From positions 30,430-94,429 of the forward strand of contig JASDSW010000021.1 in the NCBI GenBank assembly GCA_041441555.1: 64,000 nt of DNA. The letters are read 5' to 3'. The translations under genes and the position numbers were made by a program. A model generated the notes under the pieces. The model was given only the letters and a program-made list of their open reading frames with translations, was not told where the DNA came from and searched no databases. The first letter of the stretch is position 1. Every line of letters starts with the position of its first letter. Below are positions 53,258-61,342 of the stretch, in pieces. This stretch comes from Pseudaeromonas sp041441555. GTDB lineage: Bacteria; Pseudomonadota; Gammaproteobacteria; Enterobacterales; Aeromonadaceae.

Positions 53258-53977
53258 ATGCACACACCACAGATCCTGATCGTCGAAGATGAACTTGTGA
53301 CACGGAATTCCCTCAAAAGCATCTTTGAGGCCGAAGGCTATGAGGTCCTCGAAGCCATCAACGGTGATGAGATGCATGCCGCGCTGACGGATCACGATGT
53401 GGATCTCGTCATCATGGACATCAACCTGCCCGGGAAAAATGGCCTGCTGCTGGCCCGCGAGTTGCGGGAAAAGGGGCAGACCGGCCTGATGTTCCTCACC
53501 GGGCGCGATAACGAAGTCGACAAGATCCTGGGGCTGGAAATCGGTGCCGATGACTACATCACCAAGCCATTCAATCCTCGCGAACTGACGATTCGTGCGC
53601 GGAACCTGCTCAATCGCACGCTACGCACCGATGAGCTGGCCGAGGATAATGGTGAAGTCGAACAGTACCGCTTCAATGGCTGGACGCTGGATATCAACAG
53701 CCGCAGCCTGATCAATCCCGCCGGAGAGTCCTGCCGCCTGCCGCGCTCCGAGTTCCGCGCCCTGCTCCATTTTTGCGAGAACCCCGGACAGATCCAGACG
53801 CGCGCCGATCTGCTGCTCAAGATGACAGGCCGGGAACTCAAACCCCATGATAGAACTGTCGATGTGACCATTCGTCGCATCCGCAAACATTTCGAAGCCG
53901 ATGGTGAGACGCCGGAGATCATCGCCACCATCCACGGCGAAGGTTACCGCTTCTGCGGAACGCTAGAAAACGCCTAA
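53258..53977 (+). CDS. arcA: ArcA, redox response regulator
   Basis: OmpR-family regulator of 239 residues (E. coli 238) that represses respiratory genes when oxygen is low. The receiver has phosphoacceptor D54 (VIMDINLPGKNG) and lysine in DYITKPFNPREL. The winged-helix DNA-binding domain covers about 135-235. Its sensor kinase gene arcB lies only 5 kb away in this window. A terminator follows seven bases after the stop. Confidence 0.97.
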   Translation: MHTPQILIVEDELVTRNSLKSIFEAEGYEVLEAINGDEMHAALTDHDVDLVIMDINLPGKNGLLLARELREKGQTGLMFLTGRDNEVDKILGLEIGADDYITKPFNPRELTIRARNLLNRTLRTDELAEDNGEVEQYRFNGWTLDINSRSLINPAGESCRLPRSEFRALLHFCENPGQIQTRADLLLKMTGRELKPHDRTVDVTIRRIRKHFEADGETPEIIATIHGEGYRFCGTLENA

Positions 53978-53983
53978 ACGATG

Positions 53984-54010
53984 ACGGGGCCAGAGCGCCC
54001 CGTTTTCTTT
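53984..54010 (+). terminator. Terminator of arcA
   Basis: ACGGGGC-cagagc-GCCCCGT followed by TTTTCTTT. Confidence 0.85.
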
Positions 54011-54099
54011 CTGTGCCCTATGGGGTTGGTGGAGCAGACTTGAATGGACACCAAAGTGTCCGTCCCGGGCTCCTTATCCATTTTTTGACAATCGAAAGT

Positions 54100-54123
54100 A
54101 GCCATTTAGCCATCCAGACATAA
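54100..54123. promoter_or_regulatory. Tandem MetJ-type boxes upstream of metN
   Basis: Three adjoining octamers AGCCATTT, AGCCATCC and AGACATAA each match AGACGTCT at five of eight positions. Tandem degenerate eight-base boxes are the pattern MetJ binds cooperatively, and metNIQ is a known MetJ target. Confidence 0.65.
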
Positions 54124-54132
54124 AAAGGGCCG

Positions 54133-54161
54133 TTGACACCAACCCTCATACCCCCTAGCAT
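54133..54161 (+). promoter_or_regulatory. Predicted metNIQ promoter
   Basis: A consensus TTGACA (54133-54138), 17 bases, TAGCAT (54156-54161), about 90 bases upstream of metN and just downstream of the MetJ-type boxes. Another TTGACA at 54085 lacks a -10 partner. Confidence 0.5.
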
Positions 54162-54252
54162 CTTTTACCATGATTACTGGCCAACACAGCCAGTTAGGCT
54201 GCGCTGCCGAGTGCAGGCAGTGACAGCAAGCCGTCATCGCATGAGATTAACC

Positions 54253-55296
54253 ATGATTAAACTAAGCAAGATTGCAAAAACCTATGGTCAAGGCCCCCAG
54301 GCCGTCCATGCGCTCAAACCGATCGATCTGACGGTCGCCAAAGGCGAAATTTTCGGCGTCATCGGCGCCTCGGGTGCCGGCAAAAGCACACTGATCCGCT
54401 GCGTCAACCTGTTGGAGCGGCCAACCAGTGGTCAGGTCGAAGTCGACGGCATTGAGCTGACGTCACTGACCGAGCAAGAGCTGACGCAAGCCCGTCGCAA
54501 GATCGGCATGATTTTCCAGCACTTCAATCTGCTGGCCTCACGCACCGTCTTTGCCAACGTAGCCCTCCCCTTGGAGCTGGCCGGTCTGGGCAAGGAAGAG
54601 ATCCAGCACAAGGTATCCACCCTGCTGGAGCTGGTGGGTCTGAGCAACCGTGCCAACGCCTATCCGTCCGAACTCTCGGGCGGCCAGAAACAGCGGGTGG
54701 CGATTGCCCGGGCCTTGGCCCCCGAGCCCAAGGTGTTGCTGTGCGATGAGGCCACCTCGGCCCTGGATCCGCAGACGACGCAATCCATTCTGGCCTTGCT
54801 CAAGGAGATCAACCGCCAGCTTGGTCTGACCATACTGCTCATCACCCATGAGATGGATGTGGTGAAAACCATCTGCGATCGCGTGGCCATCATCAGCAAC
54901 GGTGAATTAATCGAACAGGGCGAAGTCGCCTGGTTCTTCTCCCATGCCCAAACTCAGCTGGCCCAGGAGTTTATTCGCTCCACCATCCATCTGCCGATCC
55001 CGCCGGAATATCAGGCCCGTCTGCATCCGGAGCCGGCCCCCCGCCGCTGGCCACTGTTGCGCCTAGGATTCAGTGGCAACACGGTCGATGCCCCACTGAT
55101 CTCCGAAGCCAGCCGCCAGTTCGGTGTCGATGTCAGCATCCTCAGCGCCGATATCGAGCACGCCGGCGGCGTCAAATTCGGCTTCCTGTTGGCCGAGCTG
55201 ATTGCCAGCCCGAGTGCCAGCGAGCAGGCCATCGCATTCTTCCGTCAACACCAAATTCAGGTCGAGGTATTAGGCTATGTCAGCAGCCATGAATGA
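54253..55296 (+). CDS. metN: MetN, methionine ABC transporter ATPase
   Basis: ATPase of 347 residues (E. coli 343). Walker A GASGAGKST, signature LSGGQKQR and Walker B VLLCDEAT are intact, with the C-terminal NIL/ACT-type methionine-sensing domain (about 265-345). The start ATG at 54253 (MIKLSKIAKTYGQG) matches the family. In-frame codons from 54133 overlap the promoter. Its end overlaps metI by 20 bases. Confidence 0.96.
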   Translation: MIKLSKIAKTYGQGPQAVHALKPIDLTVAKGEIFGVIGASGAGKSTLIRCVNLLERPTSGQVEVDGIELTSLTEQELTQARRKIGMIFQHFNLLASRTVFANVALPLELAGLGKEEIQHKVSTLLELVGLSNRANAYPSELSGGQKQRVAIARALAPEPKVLLCDEATSALDPQTTQSILALLKEINRQLGLTILLITHEMDVVKTICDRVAIISNGELIEQGEVAWFFSHAQTQLAQEFIRSTIHLPIPPEYQARLHPEPAPRRWPLLRLGFSGNTVDAPLISEASRQFGVDVSILSADIEHAGGVKFGFLLAELIASPSASEQAIAFFRQHQIQVEVLGYVSSHE

Positions 55297-55930
55297 GTTA
55301 CTCGTGCTGGCATTCGGGGAGACAGTCCTGATGGTACTGGCCTCCGCGTTGTTCAGTGCGCTGATCGGCATCCCGCTGGGCGTGGCCCTGCATGTCACCA
55401 AGCCCGGACAGATCCTGGCCCGTCCCAGGTTGCAGGTACTGTTGGGAACCCTGGTCAACATTGGCCGTTCGGTGCCCTTCATCATCCTGCTGGTGGCGAT
55501 CATTCCGTTCACCCGGCTGATCGTCGGCACCAGCATCGGCACCATAGCCGCTATCGTGCCCTTGACGGTCGGTGCCATTCCGTTTGTCGCGCGCTTGATC
55601 GAAGGGGCGCTCATCGAGGTTCCATTCGGTCTGCAGGAGGCGGCCCAGGCGATGGGCGCCAAGCCACTGCAGATCATTCAGAAGGTTCTACTGCCAGAGG
55701 CACTGCCGGGCATCATCAACGCCATCACCATCACGCTGGTGACGCTGGTGAACTACTCGGCCATGGCTGGCGCCATCGGCGGTGGCGGTTTGGGTGACGT
55801 CGGGATCCGTTACGGCTATCAACGTTTCGATCCGGCCATCATGCTGATTACCGTCGTTATTCTGGTGCTGCTGGTGCAGCTCATCCAGGGATTGGGTGAC
55901 CGACTGGTCAAATACGTCGACCATCGTTGA
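55277..55930 (+). CDS. metI: MetI, methionine ABC transporter permease
   Basis: Inner-membrane permease of 217 residues, the E. coli length, with five membrane segments and the EAA loop LQEAAQAMGAKPLQIIQKV. It overlaps metN by 20 bases, a sign of coupling, and precedes metQ by 31 bases. Confidence 0.96.
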   Translation: MSAAMNELLVLAFGETVLMVLASALFSALIGIPLGVALHVTKPGQILARPRLQVLLGTLVNIGRSVPFIILLVAIIPFTRLIVGTSIGTIAAIVPLTVGAIPFVARLIEGALIEVPFGLQEAAQAMGAKPLQIIQKVLLPEALPGIINAITITLVTLVNYSAMAGAIGGGGLGDVGIRYGYQRFDPAIMLITVVILVLLVQLIQGLGDRLVKYVDHR

Positions 55931-55961
55931 GTCACACAGATTTATACCACAGGAGGTTTCC

Positions 55962-56759
55962 ATGAAATACGCATTACATACCGCAGCAGCCCTGCTCTCC
56001 GCCTTCCTGATTTCAGGGTGTGGCCAGAGTGAACAGGACAACCACATCAAGGTCGGCGCCATCGCCGGAACCGAGGCTCAGGTGGTTGAAGTCGCCAAGA
56101 AAGTCGCCAAGGAGAAGTACGGTCTGGAAGTTGAAATCGTCAGCTTCAGCGATTACGTCACGCCAAACGTCGCGTTGAACGATGGCAGCATCGATGTCAA
56201 CGCCTTCCAGCACAAGCCCTATCTGGATGCCCAGATCAAGGATCGTGGTTACAAGCTGGTCGCCGTCGGCAATACCTTTGTCTATCCGATCGCCGGCTAC
56301 TCCAAGAAGATCAAGAGCATCGACGAGTTGAAGGCCGGCTCTCAGATCGCCGTACCTAACGATCCGACCAACCTGGGCCGTTCGCTGCTGTTGCTGCAAA
56401 AGCAGGGCATCATCAAGCTGAAGGCGGATGTCGGTCTGAACGGTACCGTGCTGGACATCGTCGAGAACCCGAAGCAGGTCAAGATTGTCGAGCTCGAAGC
56501 CGCCCAGTTGCCTCGTTCCCTGGACGATGTGGATCTGGCCATCATCAACACCACCTATGCCTCCCAGATCGACCTGCTGCCGACTCGTGACGGCCTGTTC
56601 GTCGAGGACAAGGACTCCCCCTACGTGAACCTGGTGGTGGCTCGTGAAAACAACAAGGATGCCCAGAAGGTCAAGCAGTTCGTGCAGGCCTACCAGAGCG
56701 AAGAGGTGTTCAAGGCGGCGCAAGAGCTGTTCCATGGCGGCGTGGTCAAGGGCTGGTAA
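55962..56759 (+). CDS. metQ: MetQ, methionine-binding lipoprotein
   Basis: NLPA-family lipoprotein of 265 residues that delivers D- and L-methionine to MetNI. The lipobox LISGC places the lipidated residue at Cys20. Motifs: KVGAIAGTEAQVVEVAKKVA and NDPTNLGRSLLLLQKQGII. The ATG at 55962 follows AGGAGG. An upstream in-frame start at 55896 lies inside metI and would spoil the signal peptide. Terminator at 56812-56837. Confidence 0.96.
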   Translation: MKYALHTAAALLSAFLISGCGQSEQDNHIKVGAIAGTEAQVVEVAKKVAKEKYGLEVEIVSFSDYVTPNVALNDGSIDVNAFQHKPYLDAQIKDRGYKLVAVGNTFVYPIAGYSKKIKSIDELKAGSQIAVPNDPTNLGRSLLLLQKQGIIKLKADVGLNGTVLDIVENPKQVKIVELEAAQLPRSLDDVDLAIINTTYASQIDLLPTRDGLFVEDKDSPYVNLVVARENNKDAQKVKQFVQAYQSEEVFKAAQELFHGGVVKGW

Positions 56760-56811
56760 CAAACCTTGAATCCCGTCATGTAAATTGATGTAAATGTCGG
56801 TAAAATCCATA

Positions 56812-56837
56812 GAAAGGCCACGAAAGAGTGGCCTTTC
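56812..56837 (+). terminator. Terminator of metNIQ
   Basis: GAAAGGCCAC-gaaaga-GTGGCCTTTC, 52 bases after the metQ stop. The T-run is short. Confidence 0.72.
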
Positions 56838-56908
56838 ACTTTCTCGAGTCGCTATCATGAGGGCCGCACAGGAAGTGCCAATAAAAAAACAGCACGGGTA
56901 GAGATGAG

Positions 56909-57418
56909 ATGATGGATTGGTATTTGGCCTATTGCCGCCCCCGCGAAGAGCACAGAGCAAGCCTGCATCTGCGCAATCAAGGGGTTGAGAGCTACTACCC
57001 GCAAGTCGAGGTGACCAAGCTGCAGCGGGGTCATCGCATCGCGCGCCTGGAGCCGATGTTCCCCTCTTACCTGTTCGTGCGGGTCGATCTGGATCTCTTT
57101 CCCCCCTATCGTCTGAACTCCACCCGCGGCCTGCGCCACATGGTGCGTTACGGCAAGCAGTGGACCAAGATCCCCTGCGAGCTGGTCTATGACCTGATGT
57201 GCCGGGAAGACAGCGATGCCAGCCGTGCCATCCTCAACCAACTACCACGTTGCGGCGACAAGGTCCAGATCCAGCAAGGCAACTTTGCCGGTCTGGAGGC
57301 TCTCTATCAGGAGCCCGATGGCGAACAGCGCTCCTTCCTGCTGCTGGAGATGCTGCACCAGCAGGTACGCTACAGCGTCGACAACCTGGAATTCGCCCTG
57401 GTTAGCGCCGGGCACTGA
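56909..57418 (+). CDS. rfaH: RfaH, operon-specific transcription antiterminator
   Basis: NusG paralogue of 169 residues (E. coli 162) that joins RNA polymerase at ops sites and raises expression of long LPS, capsule and other operons. The NGN domain (about 1-100) shows DWYLAYCRPREEHRA and EPMFPSYLFVRVDLD, and the KOW-type C-terminal part shows GDKVQIQQGNFAGLEALYQEPDGE. No ops element is visible nearby. Two adjoining ATGs (56909, 56912) are equally possible. It is convergent with dgt, only four bases apart. Confidence 0.94.
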   Translation: MMDWYLAYCRPREEHRASLHLRNQGVESYYPQVEVTKLQRGHRIARLEPMFPSYLFVRVDLDLFPPYRLNSTRGLRHMVRYGKQWTKIPCELVYDLMCREDSDASRAILNQLPRCGDKVQIQQGNFAGLEALYQEPDGEQRSFLLLEMLHQQVRYSVDNLEFALVSAGH

Positions 57419-57422
57419 ACCG

Positions 57423-58772
57423 CTAGAAACCGCGCAGCAGGCGGTACTCCGCCTGCACATAGGTATCCGTCATGCCGCTGACATAATCGATCAGCAGGCG
57501 CACCCGGTAGTACCACTCCTGCTCGTCCGGCGCGACAAACTCCGCATCCGCTTCGGCGGTCGCCCGCCGATAGGCCTCCAGATGGCGCCGCGACAAGCGG
57601 TGGCACAAGCGGCGCTGCAACTCCAGTCCACTCCCCGCATCACCTGCCAGCAGGGCAGCAAATTCAACCCGCGACAATCGCAACAGACAGCCATAACAAT
57701 CCAGAACCCCCGTCAGGGCGGCATGGCCCTCCAGCTCCAGCGTCTCGATTTCGCGACAGCGGAAGATCTGCTCGCGCGCCAGCTGGCGCAGCAAGGAGAG
57801 CAGCTCCACCGCCGGATGACCGGCCGCCAATAGGGTGCCGCTAAACTGGCCCGCCAGGATCGCCGCCTCTTGGCGTCGATACTCCTCGACCACCACCTGT
57901 ACCACATCCTGCGTCAGTTGATGACGAAAGGCCGGGAAGAAGCCCTGCTCACTGGCATTGGCCTGCGCCAGCAGCCTCGCCAGATACTCCCCGCCGCGCC
58001 AGGCCGAGCACAGGTGCTGCTGTAACCCGCCAAGCGTCAACAGGCCGCGATCGACCGCATCCTCCAGATCGGCGATGCAGTAGCAGAGATCATCGGCCGC
58101 CTCCATCTGGTAGACCAGCGGAAACCGCGCCCCCGGCACCAACCCCAGGACATCTCGCAACTGGGCCAGCAACTGCCGCTCGCTGAAGAAGAAACCAATC
58201 TTGGTCGAACCGTCGCCAATGCCGAACGGCACCTTGATGAGAGTCGCCAGCAGGCTGTAGGTGAGATCCAGGCGCTGCAGGGAGTGCACCAGGCGCAAAC
58301 TCTGGGCATTGCCGTCAAACGCCAGCAGATCCGGATGCAGGAGACTCTCCCACTGCCGGCTGGGCTCGCGCCGCAGACTCTGCCGATAGAGATCGGCCAG
58401 ATGATCGCTCAGCCAACCGCGCAGGACCGACTCGCCAAAGTGACCAAAGGGCGGATTGCCGACGTCGTGCAGCAGGCAGGCCATCTCCAGCAGATTGAGC
58501 AGGGCCGCCTCCGGCAGCTCACCCGGCGCCACCTGGGACAACCAGCGGCGACAGATCTGCCGACCAACCTGCTGGACCTCCAGCGAATGGGTCAAGCGGC
58601 TGCGAACCGAGGCCTTCACATCCAGCGGGAAGACCTGGGTCTTTTGTTGCAGTCGTCGCACCGGGGCACTCTGCACCACCCGCAGGCGATCGCTTTCGCT
58701 CGCCTCCAGCAGACTGGGGCAGCCATCGCCCGAGAAGCGGGCCGCCTGCAGTAAACGCGAGTAACTCATCAT
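57423..58772 (-). CDS. dgt: dGTP triphosphohydrolase
   Basis: HD-domain enzyme of 449 residues that converts dGTP to deoxyguanosine and triphosphate. Metal-site residues are visible: H62 in RLTHSLEVQQVGR, H102-D103 in CLLHDVGNPPFGHFGE, and the aspartate of IADLEDAVD. It is about 55 residues shorter than E. coli Dgt. The ATG at 58772 follows GGAG, and the arcB stop TGA is fused to it (TGAGGAG), so arcB and dgt are read together. In-frame codons up to 58880 would overlap arcB. It could instead be named a dGTPase-like protein of the broader family. Confidence 0.9.
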   Translation of the reverse strand: MMSYSRLLQAARFSGDGCPSLLEASESDRLRVVQSAPVRRLQQKTQVFPLDVKASVRSRLTHSLEVQQVGRQICRRWLSQVAPGELPEAALLNLLEMACLLHDVGNPPFGHFGESVLRGWLSDHLADLYRQSLRREPSRQWESLLHPDLLAFDGNAQSLRLVHSLQRLDLTYSLLATLIKVPFGIGDGSTKIGFFFSERQLLAQLRDVLGLVPGARFPLVYQMEAADDLCYCIADLEDAVDRGLLTLGGLQQHLCSAWRGGEYLARLLAQANASEQGFFPAFRHQLTQDVVQVVVEEYRRQEAAILAGQFSGTLLAAGHPAVELLSLLRQLAREQIFRCREIETLELEGHAALTGVLDCYGCLLRLSRVEFAALLAGDAGSGLELQRRLCHRLSRRHLEAYRRATAEADAEFVAPDEQEWYYRVRLLIDYVSGMTDTYVQAEYRLLRGF

Positions 58773-58782
58773 CCGTTTCTCC

Positions 58783-61113
58783 TCAGCCACCGGTCGCCTC
58801 CGCGTCACCGCCGAGCCAGCGTTTGAGCGCCGCCACATCCTGCGGATAATGGCGGTGCAACTCAGCAATCCAGTCACCAATCTTGGCTTCCCACTCGGCT
58901 AACTCGGCCGACTGCGCCAGCTTGGCCAGTTGATGCAGCCGCTTCAGGCCGATGGCCCCCGCCGCACTCTTAATCTTGTGCGCCTCACTGGTCACCCCCT
59001 CGCGATCCTGGATCTCCAGCCGGGCATCCAGCTCGTTCAGATATTGCGGCATCATCTGTTCAAACAGCTCGACGGCACCGACCAGCACCTCTTTGCCGAC
59101 CATGTCGGCGTAATCGGTCAGAAAGCCCATATCCAGCACCTCGACCGACTCCTCGGGGGGGGACACCGCCAGTTGAGTACTCTCGGGAGTGGCAAATAAC
59201 TGGCTGAGAACCCGCTTGAGATTATCCACCGACAGGGGCTTGCCGATCGCATCGGTCATGCCATGGGCCAGATACTCCGACTTGTCACGGATCAGGTTGG
59301 CCGTCAGAGCCACCATGGGCGGCAGCCCCTCGGTGCCATAGCGCTCCAGCAGTTGATCCGCCACCTCGAAGCCGGTCATATCCGGCAGTTGGATATCCAG
59401 CAGCAGGAGATCAAACCGACCGGGCTTGACCAGCTCCAGCGCCTCGGCGCCACAGCGCGCCGGGGTCACCGAATGACCGAGCTTCTCGAGTAGGGCAGTT
59501 GCCACCGTGATGTTCAACTCCACGTCTTCGAGCAGCAGGATCCGCAGATCCGGCGTGGCATGGTTCGACTCCGGCTCCGGCTCGTCCAGACACTCCACCG
59601 TCAGCTCCAGCACGAAGCAACTGCCATGGCCCTCCTCGCTGTCGACCGTCAGGGTGCCCCCCATGGCCTCCACCAGCTGACGCGAGACCGCCAGCCCAAT
59701 CCCGGTACCTACCGCATGCTTCTTGCCGTTGACCTGGTAATACATGGTGAAGATGTTTTCCAGCTCGCTGGCCGGGATGCCGATCCCGGTATCTTCCACC
59801 TCGAACCTCAGCGTCAGTTGTCGTGGCGTCTCGGGGATCAGGTAGACCCGCAGCGTCACCCCGCCATGCTCGGTGAACTTGATGGCGTTGCCGGTCAAAT
59901 TCCACAACACCTGCCGCAACCGGGTGCCATCGGTCTGCACCCAATGGGGCAGATCACCATCCAGATCAAAGTGCAGATAGAGCCCCTTCTGCTCGGCCAT
60001 CAGCCGGGTCAACGACTCCAGATCGCTGAGAAAGGCCGGCAAGTCCACCCGCACCGGGGCGATCTGCAGCCGATGCCGGTCGATCTTGTCCAGATCGATG
60101 ATGTCATTGAAGATATTACCCAGGGTCACGGCGCTGACGTGGATGGTATTCAGATATTGGCGTTGCTCGGCATCCAGCCGGGTCTCCTGCAGGATACGGC
60201 TCAGGCCGACGATGCCATTGAGCGGGGTTCGCAGCTCGTGGCTGATGGTCGAGATGAAGGTGGTCTTCTCCCGGCTGGCCTGCTCCAGCTGTTGCTGGTG
60301 CCGTTGCCGTTCGGTCACATCGCGGCCGAAGCCCAACACCCCCAGACGCTTGCCGCGGGCATCGAAGAAGGGCACCTTGCGCATCTCGAAGCAGGCCGAG
60401 TGGCCATCGGGATAGACCATCCACTGCTCATAGGTGCAAGGAGCGTTGCGGGCAAAGACCTGCTGATCGGTCTCCTCGACCCGGGCGGCGATCTCCGGTG
60501 AATAGACATCCTCAGGCCGCAAACCGATCAATTGCCGCTCCTTGAGCCCAACCAAGGCCTCCATCGCATGGTTGCAGCCGGAGAACACCCCTTGCTCGTT
60601 GCGGTAGTAGATGAGATCGGGCGAGCTGTCGATGAAGGAGAGCAGCAAGGCGCCGCGCTCCTCTAACTCGCGCTGTGCCTGTTCGCGACGGGCGACCTCG
60701 GCCTTGAGCTTGCTCATCGCCTGCTGACGAGCCGCCTCCGCCTTGTAGGTCTCCTCGATCTGCTGATTCAGCTGACTGATGTTGTTCTGCAGTTGCACGT
60801 TGAGCGCCTGATCCCGCTCGCGCATCTCCTGCAACTTGCTGACCATGTGGGTCAGCCGCTGCCGGGAGTCTTCCAGCTCATCCACCACGGCGGTGAGAAA
60901 ATAGGCCGCCCAGGGGGTCACCAGCAGACCAAAAAAGACCGAGCGCACTATGTCGACCATATCGACGGTGCCGCGCAGCAGCAGGGTCACCCCCATCTGA
61001 ATGGTGACCGCCAGAACGATGATGAACAACGCCAGCAGCAGACTGAAGCGGATGATGCCGAGCCGGGTCAGCCAGTTGACGTAGTATTGGGCCCAGGTTT
61101 TGATTTGCCGCAT
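58783..61113 (-). CDS. arcB: ArcB, hybrid sensor kinase for ArcA
   Basis: Kinase of 776 residues. Two membrane segments (about 22-48 and 57-78) are followed by a coiled-coil linker, a PAS domain (about 155-270), the kinase core with H292 (TISHELRTPLNG), a receiver with D573 (LLLDIQLPDMTG) and an HPt domain with H712 (EAHKIKSAAGA). The quinone-sensing cysteines of E. coli, C180 and C241, are at the same numbers here (VFSGC, SACFE). The ATG at 61113 (MRQIKTWAQYY) follows GAGGAG. An in-frame start at 61176 is not supported. It is coupled to dgt downstream. Confidence 0.97.
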   Translation of the reverse strand: MRQIKTWAQYYVNWLTRLGIIRFSLLLALFIIVLAVTIQMGVTLLLRGTVDMVDIVRSVFFGLLVTPWAAYFLTAVVDELEDSRQRLTHMVSKLQEMRERDQALNVQLQNNISQLNQQIEETYKAEAARQQAMSKLKAEVARREQAQRELEERGALLLSFIDSSPDLIYYRNEQGVFSGCNHAMEALVGLKERQLIGLRPEDVYSPEIAARVEETDQQVFARNAPCTYEQWMVYPDGHSACFEMRKVPFFDARGKRLGVLGFGRDVTERQRHQQQLEQASREKTTFISTISHELRTPLNGIVGLSRILQETRLDAEQRQYLNTIHVSAVTLGNIFNDIIDLDKIDRHRLQIAPVRVDLPAFLSDLESLTRLMAEQKGLYLHFDLDGDLPHWVQTDGTRLRQVLWNLTGNAIKFTEHGGVTLRVYLIPETPRQLTLRFEVEDTGIGIPASELENIFTMYYQVNGKKHAVGTGIGLAVSRQLVEAMGGTLTVDSEEGHGSCFVLELTVECLDEPEPESNHATPDLRILLLEDVELNITVATALLEKLGHSVTPARCGAEALELVKPGRFDLLLLDIQLPDMTGFEVADQLLERYGTEGLPPMVALTANLIRDKSEYLAHGMTDAIGKPLSVDNLKRVLSQLFATPESTQLAVSPPEESVEVLDMGFLTDYADMVGKEVLVGAVELFEQMMPQYLNELDARLEIQDREGVTSEAHKIKSAAGAIGLKRLHQLAKLAQSAELAEWEAKIGDWIAELHRHYPQDVAALKRWLGGDAEATGG

Positions 61114-61243
61114 GCGGACTCCTCGCAAAGCACGTCCGGTCATGATACCAACCAGCCGCGCCCAGCGAGCGAACAAGCGTGCAATTTGCCAGTAGAATCA
61201 ACCTTTCGGCGAAAATAACCGCATTCTGCGGGCGAAGGTGCAA

Positions 61244-61274
61244 CCCCCGACCGACCACCAGGGGCGATCGGGGG
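61244..61274. repeat. Hairpin between glgC and arcB
   Basis: CCCCCGA (61244-61250) and TCGGGGG (61268-61274) can pair across a 17-base loop that is itself GC-rich. There is no T-run, so it is not a clear terminator. Confidence 0.4.
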
Positions 61275-61342
61275 CTCTTAACAGTGGCTTGGTGAGGCGG
61301 CGAGCGGTCAGAAGGCGACCGACTCTCGCCTCAAGAGGCGGA

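Noticed and set aside
54004..54252. Possible SAM riboswitch upstream of metN
   Set aside because: No conserved S-box-like fold is apparent. Tandem MetJ-type octamers explain methionine control better. The small hairpin GGACAC-caaa-GTGTCC (54046-54061) is too simple.
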